NCBI GenBank assembly: GCA_028866775.1
Contig: JAGWHK010000001.1
Location: forward strand, 170,007 to 234,006
Reading direction: 5' to 3'
DNA length: 64,000 bases
DNA from: Microcaldota archaeon
GTDB lineage: Archaea > Micrarchaeota > Micrarchaeia > Micrarchaeales > Micrarchaeaceae
Positions 1 through 7,453 of the stretch are shown here, piece by piece (position 1 is the stretch's first letter; every line of letters begins with the position of its first letter). A program made the translations under genes and the position numbers. The notes under the pieces were generated by a model that ran no database searches, was not told the DNA's origin, and saw only the letters and a program-made list of their open reading frames with translations.

Positions 1-1
1 C

Positions 2-997
2 AAGCTGTACCAGTTTGAGTACGCGAAGGAGATGCGCTGCTACGTGACGGATGCGCAGACCAAGAGCCCCACCATACCGCCTTGGTACTCTGAGCAGCTT
101 CCTCTGAGTTTCGAGCTCGCCATGGGGATAGGAGACTTCAGGGCCAGGATGGCGCAGCTGATGGGGAAGCAAAAAAGGGTAGGGAGGGCAGCGAATTCCG
201 GTGGGATCCCGAAGGCCATCGCTGAGCTTCTGGACCCGCTTCCCGCAGACCAGAACTCCAAGCTCTCGATATACAACTACTTCGTGGAGCAGAGGCTGTT
301 TGCGGGGGAGATACCGACCAGCAAGATGGTGCTGGTTGAGGTCACCCAGGACTCCGAATCCGAGAAGGACTACATAATATTCCATTCGCTGTTCGGAAGG
401 CGCATAAACGACGCCCTCTCCCGTGCATTCGGGGCAAGCCTGGCCGACTTCCTTGACATGGACATAGGCATCATGGTGAACGACAACGGTTTCGTGATGA
501 TACCCGAGGAAAAGGTAAGGCTCAGCGAAGGGGACCTTAAGAAAATTGTTAGTGAGATACACGATGTCGGGCTTTCCAAGATAATAAAGAGCAACATATC
601 TGGAACCGAGCTGATGAAGAGGAAGTTCAGACACGTGGCGGCGAGGAGCTTTATGATACTCAGGAACTACAAGGGCCACAAGATATCGGTGAAGAGGCAG
701 CAGTTCAATTCCCAGCTCGTCTTCAAGGCTGCTGAGGCAATAGACCCCAATTTCCCGGTCATAAAGGAGACATATAGGGAGATAATGGACGACGTTATGG
801 ATCTGCCGAGGGCTGGGGAAATCATCGATGCGATGAAGAAGGGCGACATAAAGATTAGGCTTGTCAAGACGCCTGCGCCGAGTCCGTTCTCGCACAACAT
901 GATAACGTTTGGGCAGGCTGACGCGGTTCTAATGAAGGACAGGCATGCGCATCTGCAGCGGCTGCACAAGATGGTCATGGAGGAGATCGGCGGTTGA
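2..997 (+). CDS. Lhr-family ATP-dependent helicase, C-terminal part (5' end outside window)
   Basis: The frame is open to the left window edge, so only the last ~330 residues are present. The text matches the C-terminal region of archaeal Lhr-type superfamily 2 helicases: the segments SFMILRNYKGHKISVKRQQ and PVIKETYREIMDDVMD are typical of the domain that follows the winged-helix module in Lhr-core proteins. The DEAD/H motor motifs lie upstream and cannot be seen. Lhr enzymes are 3'-5' nucleic-acid translocases linked to DNA repair. The stop codon directly abuts the ATG of the next gene, so the two are surely co-transcribed, and the metallophosphoesterase partner supports a repair role. Family assignment is by recalled sequence pattern only. 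Confidence 0.8.
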   Translation, partial: KLYQFEYAKEMRCYVTDAQTKSPTIPPWYSEQLPLSFELAMGIGDFRARMAQLMGKQKRVGRAANSGGIPKAIAELLDPLPADQNSKLSIYNYFVEQRLFAGEIPTSKMVLVEVTQDSESEKDYIIFHSLFGRRINDALSRAFGASLADFLDMDIGIMVNDNGFVMIPEEKVRLSEGDLKKIVSEIHDVGLSKIIKSNISGTELMKRKFRHVAARSFMILRNYKGHKISVKRQQFNSQLVFKAAEAIDPNFPVIKETYREIMDDVMDLPRAGEIIDAMKKGDIKIRLVKTPAPSPFSHNMITFGQADAVLMKDRHAHLQRLHKMVMEEIGG

Positions 998-1753
998 ATG
1001 CTGGTAGGAAAAGACATAGAGCTTGTCGAAGGGCTTCCGGTAATGCACATACGCAGCCTGAGGGCGCTGGTCGTCTCTGACCTGCATTTGGGCTACGAGG
1101 GAGGAATGGCGAAATCAGGGCTCGCGATACCGAAAGCGAACCTCAAGAGCGTGACTGGGATTCTTGCAAAGGCGGCCAAGGGAAGGGGTGTGACAAGGGT
1201 GATAGTTGTTGGGGATGTCAAAAACGACTTCTCTGGTGTTATAGGGGAGGAGGTCAACGAGCTTAGGGAGATAGTCCAGGCTATGAAGGGCATATCGGTG
1301 GCAATCGAGGTCGTGAAGGGAAACCACGACAATTTTCTGGATAGCTATTCAAGAGCCCTCGGTATAAAAGTCCACGGCAGCCAGCTGCTTGAGGGAGGGT
1401 ACCTATTCGCACATGGTGACAAGCAGCTTCCCAAGAGCAGTGGGGTTGTCGGGACAGTGATAATAGGGCATGAACATCCCTCCATAGGGATAAGAAGCAG
1501 GGCCGGCACGCTGGAGAGGCTGAGATGTTTCTTGCACGGTACCTTCAGCTACGCGGGCAGGGATACCGAGCTGATAGTCCTTCCGGCGATTGGATACTTT
1601 GAGACAGGCAGCGACGTAAACTTGCGCGGAAGGGGAGGCGTAATGTCCCCGGTCCTCAAGAAGGCCGATATAGACCAGATGGAGGCCATCGCGATAGGAG
1701 ACGGCTTGACCCTGAATTTCGGGAGGCTCAAGGACCTCAAGGACGTGACCTGA
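998..1753 (+). CDS. SbcD/Mre11-related metallophosphoesterase (COG1407 type)
   Basis: This 251-residue protein has the full calcineurin-like metal-binding motif series: SDLHLG at residues 27-32 (D28, H30), GDVKND near 71, KGNHDN near 107, HGD near 139 and GHEHP near 154. The order and spacing match the archaeal 'SbcD-related' single-domain phosphoesterases. It starts at the base after the Lhr helicase stop. In bacteria a related phosphoesterase is encoded with Lhr and a ligase in a DNA-damage cassette, so a nuclease or phosphodiesterase acting with the helicase is likely (inference). A Mre11 capping domain is absent, so this is not the Rad50 partner. Confidence 0.85.
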   Translation: MLVGKDIELVEGLPVMHIRSLRALVVSDLHLGYEGGMAKSGLAIPKANLKSVTGILAKAAKGRGVTRVIVVGDVKNDFSGVIGEEVNELREIVQAMKGISVAIEVVKGNHDNFLDSYSRALGIKVHGSQLLEGGYLFAHGDKQLPKSSGVVGTVIIGHEHPSIGIRSRAGTLERLRCFLHGTFSYAGRDTELIVLPAIGYFETGSDVNLRGRGGVMSPVLKKADIDQMEAIAIGDGLTLNFGRLKDLKDVT

Positions 1754-1754
1754 T

Positions 1755-3221
1755 TTATAGGTAGAAGAACCAGGGGATTATGTTTACCACTATCAGTATG
1801 ATTACCAACGCACCCAATGTGTTTACAAGCCTTGTGCTCTTTATGTTTGACATGTAGATTCTCCAGCCGTCGAAGCCCGGTATCGGAAGCATATTGACCA
1901 CTGCGACGAGGAAGTTGAGCAGCATCGACAAGGAGAACAATGTGAAAAGGAAGTAAGCCAGTTGTGCGGCAGGGGTGTCAAGGATCGGCTTGTAGCCTAG
2001 TGAAACGCCTATCAATCCCCTGCTGTGGTTGGAGGGATCTGCCAATGCAGTCATGGAGTAAACCGTTCCATTGCCAGCGGTCACTGTGACCAGACTATTC
2101 GGCGCATCGCTTGCGGCCGCAGCTTCAAGGCTTGACAGGTTGCTCACCGCATGGCCGTTCCATGCCTTTACCACTGTCCCGTTCGGTATCAGCCCATGGG
2201 CAGGGTAGCCAGGGCTTGTAGATAGGATAACCACGCCATAGCTGTATGCCCTTGGGGCAATGAATACAACCAAGATTATAGTGAGGGCGAAGAATATCAG
2301 CATGAACAGGAAATTTGCCGCGATTCCGGCGGAAAATATGTTTGTCTGCACCTCCTTCTTCGCCTTGACCACCTGCCTCTCGTCCGGCTCAACGAACCCG
2401 CCTATGGGTATGAATCCGTATAGGAGAACTCCGACCTGCTTGATCTTTATCTTTGCTCTTCTGGCAAGGACGCCATGGGAGAATTCGTGCACCACAAGCA
2501 ATATTGCCAGTGAAAGTATTCCTGCGATTAGCGGCATCGTTATTCCGGGTATCACTGGCGCAACCCCAGGTATCTGGCTCGTTATCCCTGACGCAGCTGC
2601 CCCTGCTGGAGTCGGGTTGGCGAGATAGCCGGCAAAGCTGTAGAGGATTGATGCCGAATTGTAGAGTATGGAGAACATCGCCGATCCCGCATATCCGAAT
2701 ATCGTGGTTACAGAGAGCTGCACAAGCTCGAAGGGCCTTAGATAAATCGAGAGGTCGGGCAGTGTGAACTGCGTGGCCGTGATCGAGATTCCGGGAAGCC
2801 TTATGAACTGGAGGCCGTAGGCAACATACGGAATCACGAAGACCTCTGTGAGCACAAGGGTTGCAAGGCCCAACAGATAGGTGGATTTCTTCATCCTCCC
2901 TTTTACCAATGGATATGCGGCGATGCCGAGACCCAATGTGAGCCCCCACATGGCAAACTTCTCCCAGAAGCTGCCCTTTGACTTAGAGAGCCTTTCAATG
3001 GTGCTTATACCTGTCTTTCCTCCCATCAGTATTAGCCCGTAGCCACCCTTGAAGCCCATGCTCCTTTGCATCCCTATTCCTGAGACAAGGAGTATCACGA
3101 ATGCCGCGATGGCCTGGAATACAAGCCCTATTTGGTGGGACAGGTAGACTAGGTACATGGCAGCTATTGCAACCGCTAGTATCGCCACTGCCTTGTACTT
3201 AGCGTTTCCACCTCCGGTCAT
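1755..3221 (-). CDS. Membrane-embedded zinc metalloprotease, M50/site-2 protease family
   Basis: A 488-residue polytopic membrane protein with the intramembrane zinc motif HEFSHG at about residue 245 and the third-ligand motif LPIPGFDGW at about 445-453, the two hallmarks of site-2 proteases. Between them lies a hydrophilic segment that looks like a PDZ domain (the GYPAHGL..GTVVKAWNGHAV stretch), as in RseP-like enzymes. Several hydrophobic segments precede the HExxH helix. Such enzymes cleave transmembrane substrates, often releasing regulators; no substrate can be named here. It is convergent with the phosphoesterase, one base apart, and its promoter region is shared with the divergent MBF1 gene. 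Confidence 0.93.
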   Translation of the reverse strand: MTGGGNAKYKAVAILAVAIAAMYLVYLSHQIGLVFQAIAAFVILLVSGIGMQRSMGFKGGYGLILMGGKTGISTIERLSKSKGSFWEKFAMWGLTLGLGIAAYPLVKGRMKKSTYLLGLATLVLTEVFVIPYVAYGLQFIRLPGISITATQFTLPDLSIYLRPFELVQLSVTTIFGYAGSAMFSILYNSASILYSFAGYLANPTPAGAAASGITSQIPGVAPVIPGITMPLIAGILSLAILLVVHEFSHGVLARRAKIKIKQVGVLLYGFIPIGGFVEPDERQVVKAKKEVQTNIFSAGIAANFLFMLIFFALTIILVVFIAPRAYSYGVVILSTSPGYPAHGLIPNGTVVKAWNGHAVSNLSSLEAAAASDAPNSLVTVTAGNGTVYSMTALADPSNHSRGLIGVSLGYKPILDTPAAQLAYFLFTLFSLSMLLNFLVAVVNMLPIPGFDGWRIYMSNIKSTRLVNTLGALVIILIVVNIIPWFFYL

Positions 3222-3334
3222 CTATGCACGCGATATCTTTGTACGATGGTGTTTTTAGCCTATCCGCTGCATTGCGTAGACCCTGAATTTTTTTAGGATA
3301 AATCTATTCCGCTAACCAGGGCAAAAGAAAAGCG

Positions 3335-3343
3335 ATAAAAAAC
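3335..3343 (+). promoter_or_regulatory. Putative TATA box for MBF1
   Basis: An A/T-rich GATAAAAAAC element lies about 33 bases before the GTG start of the MBF1 gene. It is the best TATA-like element in the 150-base divergent gap to the M50 protease gene. Confidence 0.45.
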
Positions 3344-3372
3344 CTTTAGGGCATAATAGTATTGGTGGTAAG

Positions 3373-3813
3373 GTGGAGTGCGAGTTGTGTGGGAGGCAAA
3401 CAGAAGAGAGATATATAGCAAACATCGAAAACGTTGAGCTGCGCGTCTGCGCCAGGTGCGCGAAGGGAAGGCACGTCACAGAGGAGGTCATTCCTAGAAA
3501 TCGGGCCCAGGAAACGAGGCCGGTTACGATTGTTGCGGCAGACGATGAAATAGCAGAGGACTATGGCTCAAGGATAAGGAGGGCTAGGGAGCACATGAAG
3601 ATACCGGTCAGGGTGCTCGCCGAGATGATAAGCGAGAAGGAGGGAGTCGTGACTAGGGTTGAACAGCAGAAGATGGTGCCGCCAGAGGCGCTCCGGAAGA
3701 AGCTGGAGAAGGCGTTGGGGATAAGGCTTGGTGAGACGGCAACTATGGAAAACCAGTCGTATCATGGCTCTGGGAAATCCGAGGAGGCCACTCTTGGGGA
3801 ATTCGTAAACTAG
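3373..3813 (+). CDS. Multiprotein bridging factor 1 homolog (zinc ribbon + HTH)
   Basis: 146 residues. An N-terminal zinc ribbon (CELCG at residues 3-7 and a second CARC pair near 27-30) is followed by an Xre/MBF1-type helix-turn-helix (YGSRIRRAREHM..VRVLAEMISEKEGVVTRVEQ..MVPPEALRKKLEKALGI). This is the standard archaeal MBF1 architecture. In eukaryotes MBF1 bridges activators and TBP; the archaeal protein also binds the small ribosomal subunit. The start is GTG. Its stop codon TAG overlaps the region where the FEN1 reading frame must begin in the -1 frame, so the two genes are probably translationally linked. Confidence 0.92.
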   Translation: MECELCGRQTEERYIANIENVELRVCARCAKGRHVTEEVIPRNRAQETRPVTIVAADDEIAEDYGSRIRRAREHMKIPVRVLAEMISEKEGVVTRVEQQKMVPPEALRKKLEKALGIRLGETATMENQSYHGSGKSEEATLGEFVN

Positions 3814-4871
3814 GTGTTCCAATCGCAGTCGATCTGAGCAAGTTAGTCTACAAGCGGAAGATAGACCTCGAGGAGCTCAGGGGCAAGACAGTTGCGATCG
3901 ATGCCTACAACGTGCTATACCAGTTCCTCTCGATAATAAGGCAGCCGGATGGGACCCCCCTCATGGGGCCGTCGGGCGAGGTCACGAGCCATCTCTCAGG
4001 GCTCTTCTACAGGACCATAGAGATGGTGGAGAAGGGGATAAGGCCAATCTACGTGTTCGATGGCGTGCCATCATCGCTCAAGCAGAGGACCATAGAGGCG
4101 AGGATGAACAGGAAGAAGGAGGCGCTGGCCGAGTTCGAGAAGGCCAAGCAGGCCGGAGACATCGAGCTCATGAGGTCAAAGGCCATGGCAACAACCAGGA
4201 TAACAAGGGAGATTGCAGAGAGCGGGAGGAGGCTGCTCGAGCTCATGGGGATAGGTTGCATAAAGGCGCCGAGCGAGGGGGAGGCACAGGCCAGCTGGAT
4301 GGCATCCAGGGGGTTGGTCTACGCTGCGGGAAGCCAGGACTACGATACCATGCTGTTCGGTGCGCCACGAGTGGTGAGGAACCTGACGTTTAGCGGCAGG
4401 AGAAAGCTGCCGATGAAGAACATCTACGTCAACGTGGAGCCCGAGATGATGGAACTTGACAGGACATTGAACGATTTGGGCATCAGCAGGGACCAGCTCA
4501 TCTGGATAGGGATACTGATAGGCACGGACTTCAACGAGGGCATAAACGGAGTCGGCCCGAAGACGGCGCTCAAGATAGCGAAGGCGTCCAAGACCATAAA
4601 CGATGTGGAGAAGTACGTGGGCGATAAGCTGAAGAAGAGCTTCGAGCTCGACATAAGGGAGGTGGAGGAGCTCTTCAAGAAGCCCGAGATTAGGGAGGTG
4701 GAGGGATCGGAGGTGTCAAAACTGCTCAAACTGAGGTGCGACCCGGAGGCAACAGTGAAGTTCATGTGCGGCGAGCACGGATTCTCTGAGGAGAGAATCT
4801 CGAAGGCTCTGGAGCGCATAAATTCAGAGACAATGAATGTGAAGCAGAGCGGAATAGACAGCTGGTTATAG
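3801..4871 (+). CDS. fen: Flap endonuclease 1 (FEN1), start codon unclear
   Basis: Structure-specific 5' nuclease that removes flaps during Okazaki-fragment maturation and repair. Recognisable parts include the N-terminal GVPI, AIDAYN, YVFDGVPSSLKQRT, APSEGEAQASWM, GSQDYDTMLFG with acidic metal ligands, the helix-hairpin-helix region TDFNEGINGVGPKTALKI, and a C-terminal PCNA-binding motif QSGIDSWL. The first GTG in frame (3912) would delete the N-terminal strand and the first catalytic aspartate, yet homologous sequence clearly continues upstream to GVPI at 3813-3824. No ATG, GTG or TTG exists in this frame between the stop at 3732 and 3912; codon CTA sits where Met is expected. The ATT at 3801 is used here as a provisional start. 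Confidence 0.9.
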   Translation: MRKLGVPIAVDLSKLVYKRKIDLEELRGKTVAIDAYNVLYQFLSIIRQPDGTPLMGPSGEVTSHLSGLFYRTIEMVEKGIRPIYVFDGVPSSLKQRTIEARMNRKKEALAEFEKAKQAGDIELMRSKAMATTRITREIAESGRRLLELMGIGCIKAPSEGEAQASWMASRGLVYAAGSQDYDTMLFGAPRVVRNLTFSGRRKLPMKNIYVNVEPEMMELDRTLNDLGISRDQLIWIGILIGTDFNEGINGVGPKTALKIAKASKTINDVEKYVGDKLKKSFELDIREVEELFKKPEIREVEGSEVSKLLKLRCDPEATVKFMCGEHGFSEERISKALERINSETMNVKQSGIDSWL

Positions 4872-4905
4872 CCTCAGCAGAAAAATTACCGAAATTGCAC
4901 GAATA

Positions 4906-4914
4906 TTTTATATA
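4906..4914 (+). promoter_or_regulatory. TATA box for small heat-shock protein gene
   Basis: TTTTATATA lies 32 bases upstream of the ATG at 4946. This places transcription start at roughly 4936, leaving about ten bases of leader, and rules out the alternative ATG at 4895 lying upstream of the box. Confidence 0.7.
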
Positions 4915-4945
4915 CCTGATAGTGAAAGATAAGGTTGGTGGAACG

Positions 4946-5434
4946 ATGGCGAGGAGGAAGGGCGCCAATGATCAGAACGGCAGCAGCCCAGATGACATAA
5001 ACGCCTTCATAAACAAGTTGTTCAACGAGATAATCGAGAGCAACGGCATTCCTCCAGGACCGGGAAACGTCTACCGCTTCGATGTCAGCGTTAACAACGA
5101 TGGTATAACCATAACACCGAACGCCTCGCGACAGGTGCAGAGCGTCAAGATGGACACCAAGGAGCCTCTTGTCGACGTGATAGAGAGGAGGGACGGGACG
5201 ACTGTCATATCCGAGCTTCCCGGAGTGGCAAAGAAGGAGATAGAGCTGCATGCAGACCACGAGAAGCTCTCGATAAAAGCAGGCACCGGAAAGACGACCT
5301 ACAGCAAGCTTGTGCCTCTTCCCTCGATGGTTGACCCGACAAGCGCCAGCGCGATATACAACAACGGTGTATTGGAGGTCACGTTCAAGAAGTCAGGTAC
5401 TTATAGCAGTATAGTCAGAATAACTGTCAAGTGA
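4946..5434 (+). CDS. Small heat-shock protein, Hsp20/alpha-crystallin family
   Basis: About 162 residues. The C-terminal two thirds is an alpha-crystallin domain: DVIERRDGTTVISELPGVAK, then KLSIKAGTGKTTYSKLVPLP and the IYNNGVLEVTFKK strand with the family's NGVLEV signature. The N-terminal arm is polar and flexible. These proteins form oligomers that hold unfolded proteins for refolding. The start at 4946 is chosen because the TATA box lies between it and the earlier in-frame ATG at 4895. A tiny basic ORF follows 5 bases after the stop. Confidence 0.9.
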   Translation: MARRKGANDQNGSSPDDINAFINKLFNEIIESNGIPPGPGNVYRFDVSVNNDGITITPNASRQVQSVKMDTKEPLVDVIERRDGTTVISELPGVAKKEIELHADHEKLSIKAGTGKTTYSKLVPLPSMVDPTSASAIYNNGVLEVTFKKSGTYSSIVRITVK

Positions 5435-5439
5435 TTCTA

Positions 5440-5556
5440 ATGCAGATAAAGGTAAAAAGATCCCACAGGAAGATAGGGAAGAGGCACAGGAAGGTAACTA
5501 AGATGAAGAGGCTCAGGAGGGCACACAGGAAGCTCCTGAAGCGCACAAGAAGGTAA
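5440..5556 (+). CDS. 38-residue highly basic peptide
   Basis: An ATG five bases after the hsp20 stop opens a 38-codon frame ending TAA. About 60 percent of residues are Lys, Arg or His, including RSHRKIGKRHRK and KMKRLRRAHRK. The composition suggests a nucleic-acid or ribosome-binding mini-protein. It is not eL41, which is encoded elsewhere (60788-60901). The close spacing to hsp20 suggests co-transcription and translational coupling; no clear ribosome-binding site is seen. It could be a chance frame, but such a Lys/Arg density in one frame with codons (AGG, AAG) like the neighbours favours a real gene. Confidence 0.55.
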   Translation: MQIKVKRSHRKIGKRHRKVTKMKRLRRAHRKLLKRTRR

Positions 5557-6135
5557 CTAGGACACGTCTATGTAGCTCTGATGGTTGAACTCGTAGGCGG
5601 TGTCGTCTTCTCCTATACTGAGGCTTTTTATCAGCTCGTCCCTGTCCTTGAATACTTTTGTCCCGTTTTCAAGGTTCATCAGTACTGTTCGCTTGTCGAA
5701 CTCGAAGTAGGTGTAGATGCTGACGCCGCTCTCCCTCTTTATCACGAACACCTTTGAGGCGGGGTTGCCGAGGGCCACTAGGAGACTGCATAGCAGTATG
5801 TTGCGGTCTATCCTGTCGCCTAGCCTGAACTCTGCGGTCTCATCCGGGTTCAGCCAGAATTGCAGGGGCAATATCACCTCCTCTATCCCGTCCCTGACGA
5901 ACTCGAAGGCCCTCATCGCCGCCTTTGGGAAGTCGGAGTCGTAGGTGTAGTTTGTGAAGGCCCCTTTTATCTCGTTCGTCTTCCTCAGCACCTGCTCGCC
6001 CTTCGGCAGGACCAGGGTGGGAAGCTCGGCTACGGCCAGCTCCTCCTTCTCCTCGATATAGGACTTGTACCTGGAGATTATCGCCAGATATAGCTGGCCA
6101 AGCCTTGTCTCCTTGTCCAGGGCACGGCTTTCCAT
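5557..6135 (-). CDS. Conserved hypothetical protein, possibly transglutaminase-like
   Basis: 192 residues from the ATG at 6135; an upstream extension in the same frame is read over another gene and is not protein-like. Function not recognised. The segment NPDETAEFRLGDRIDRNILLCSLLVALG resembles the core helix of transglutaminase-like domains, but the position where their catalytic cysteine sits (GDC) is GDR here; a Cys occurs later in ILLCSLL, and a histidine in EFNHQSY. If the resemblance holds, the catalytic triad is altered. A TATAAAA-like element lies just upstream on the minus strand. It is divergent from the VIT1-family gene. Confidence 0.6.
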   Translation of the reverse strand: MESRALDKETRLGQLYLAIISRYKSYIEEKEELAVAELPTLVLPKGEQVLRKTNEIKGAFTNYTYDSDFPKAAMRAFEFVRDGIEEVILPLQFWLNPDETAEFRLGDRIDRNILLCSLLVALGNPASKVFVIKRESGVSIYTYFEFDKRTVLMNLENGTKVFKDRDELIKSLSIGEDDTAYEFNHQSYIDVS

Positions 6136-6196
6136 AAAACCGCTTTTATAATACTTGGTAAAAAGGGTTAAAATAACTGCCCTACAAGTCTCTCCG

Positions 6197-7084
6197 ATGG
6201 CCATAAGCAGGAAGGAAGCGCTACTTAAGATGTATAGGAAGGAGCTTCTGCATAGGGACGCATTCTCGAGATTCGCAGAAGTGGAGAGGAACCATAAGCT
6301 GCAGAAGCTGCTCAACGAGCTTGCGGCGGAGGAGGTCAAGCACGCAGGAACCTTTAGGGATGCGGCCGGGGGCAATCCTGCACCTTACGCGAACATGGAC
6401 CTTCAACTCCTCTTACTCTCAAGAAAAATGCTTGGATTGGGCTTGACTGTAAAGATAATGGAGCGTGAAGAACGCCAACTCGAACGGTCGATGGAGGGCA
6501 GTCTCTCGAAGCTTCCCAGGATAGACGAGAGGAAGGAAGATGCCCTAAAAGCTGAGATACTAGGCTACAACAAGGTGCTCAGCAACATAAGGGACATATT
6601 CTTCGGGATGAGCGACGGGCTCGTGGAGATACTTGCCGCGGTATCTGGGATCGGCGCGGCCCTTCAGACTCCGCTGCTTGTCATAGTGGCGGGGCTTATA
6701 GTGGCCGTATCTGGAACGCTATCAATGGCAGGCGGGGCTTACCTTTCTACCGACTACGAGAATATAGTTGGTGAATCCAGAATGAGGGGCTACAAAACCA
6801 GCTCGCCCTCCAGATCGGCTGCGTATGTGGGTTTTGCATACATATTCGGCGCATTCTTCCCTCTTCTTCCATTTATATTTGGCATGAGCGGCCTGACTGC
6901 CATAGCGGTCTCGATACTTGTGACTGCTGTTGTGCTCGCGATAACCTCCACGCTCCTTTCCATAGTGAGCGACACATCCATACTGGGCAGGCTCGCAAAG
7001 ACCCTGCTGATAACCCTTGGGATAGCAGCAATAACGATAACACTGGGTCTGTTCGCTAGGTATTTCCTTCACGTCACGCTATGA
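6197..7084 (+). CDS. Ferritin-like/VIT1 fusion membrane protein (iron/manganese transporter)
   Basis: 295 residues. The first ~130 are a helical, soluble ferritin-like segment with carboxylate/histidine motifs (ELLHRDAFSRFAEVE..EEVKHAGTF), and the rest is a CCC1/VIT1 domain: FGMSDGLVEILAAVSGIGAA, the AGGAYLSTDYEN segment and three further membrane helices. This matches erythrin-VIT1 or MbfA-like proteins, which export or store Fe2+/Mn2+. ATG 6197 is preferred to the TTG at 6155, because the ferritin-like helix starts just after it and a TATA-like stretch lies near 6143-6150. Confidence 0.85.
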   Translation: MAISRKEALLKMYRKELLHRDAFSRFAEVERNHKLQKLLNELAAEEVKHAGTFRDAAGGNPAPYANMDLQLLLLSRKMLGLGLTVKIMEREERQLERSMEGSLSKLPRIDERKEDALKAEILGYNKVLSNIRDIFFGMSDGLVEILAAVSGIGAALQTPLLVIVAGLIVAVSGTLSMAGGAYLSTDYENIVGESRMRGYKTSSPSRSAAYVGFAYIFGAFFPLLPFIFGMSGLTAIAVSILVTAVVLAITSTLLSIVSDTSILGRLAKTLLITLGIAAITITLGLFARYFLHVTL

Positions 7085-7124
7085 GCTGCGCCGCATGATT
7101 TGGGGCTCCCTTTTCCACGATAGG

Positions 7125-7134
7125 CATAAATAGG
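7125..7134 (+). promoter_or_regulatory. Putative TATA box for the UPF0147-PolD cluster
   Basis: CATAAATAGG lies about 48 bases before the ATG at 7178 in the 93-base gap after the VIT1 gene. The next four genes have little or no spacing, so this may serve the whole UPF0147-polB-polC run. Confidence 0.5.
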
Positions 7135-7177
7135 TTAATTGGCTTATCCTTACTATCTATATTCTAGGGGTGTTGCA

Positions 7178-7447
7178 ATGGATGACGAAGAGATAGCCAA
7201 GACAATCAATGACATCACAAAGCGGATGGAGCTGCTGATAAGCGACACCAGCGTGCCAAAGAACGTCAGGACCGCGATAACTGAGGCGAAGGGCCACCTT
7301 GACTCCAAGGAGGCCTACGATGCGCGCATATCTTCCGCGATCTACAGCATAGATGCGATAAGCAACGACATAAACCTTCCTCCGCAGGCCAGGACGGCCG
7401 TATGGGGAATACTGAGTGCGCTGGAATCGATAAAGACAAGCGGTTGA
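7178..7447 (+). CDS. UPF0147 family protein
   Basis: 89 residues, all-helical, starting MDDEEIAKTINDITKRM and containing DTSVPKNVRTAITEAK and INLPPQARTAVWGILS, the typical UPF0147 pattern of short archaeal proteins. The biochemical role is unknown. The ATG at 7178 is chosen since the homologous part starts there; the upstream Tyr-rich extension is promoter DNA. It sits six bases before the PolD small-subunit gene, so a link with replication is possible but unproven. Confidence 0.85.
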   Translation: MDDEEIAKTINDITKRMELLISDTSVPKNVRTAITEAKGHLDSKEAYDARISSAIYSIDAISNDINLPPQARTAVWGILSALESIKTSG

Positions 7448-7453
7448 CATGGC

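Noticed and set aside
3799-3815. Programmed -1 frameshift site between MBF1 and FEN1 as an established feature
   Set aside because: The bases before the TAG (GTA AAC) do not form a proper X-XXY-YYZ slippery heptamer and no strong stem follows; kept only as one option for the missing start.
5440-5556. eL41 assignment for the 38-residue basic peptide
   Set aside because: A much better eL41 match is at 60788-60901; the peptide lacks the WKWxKKR core.
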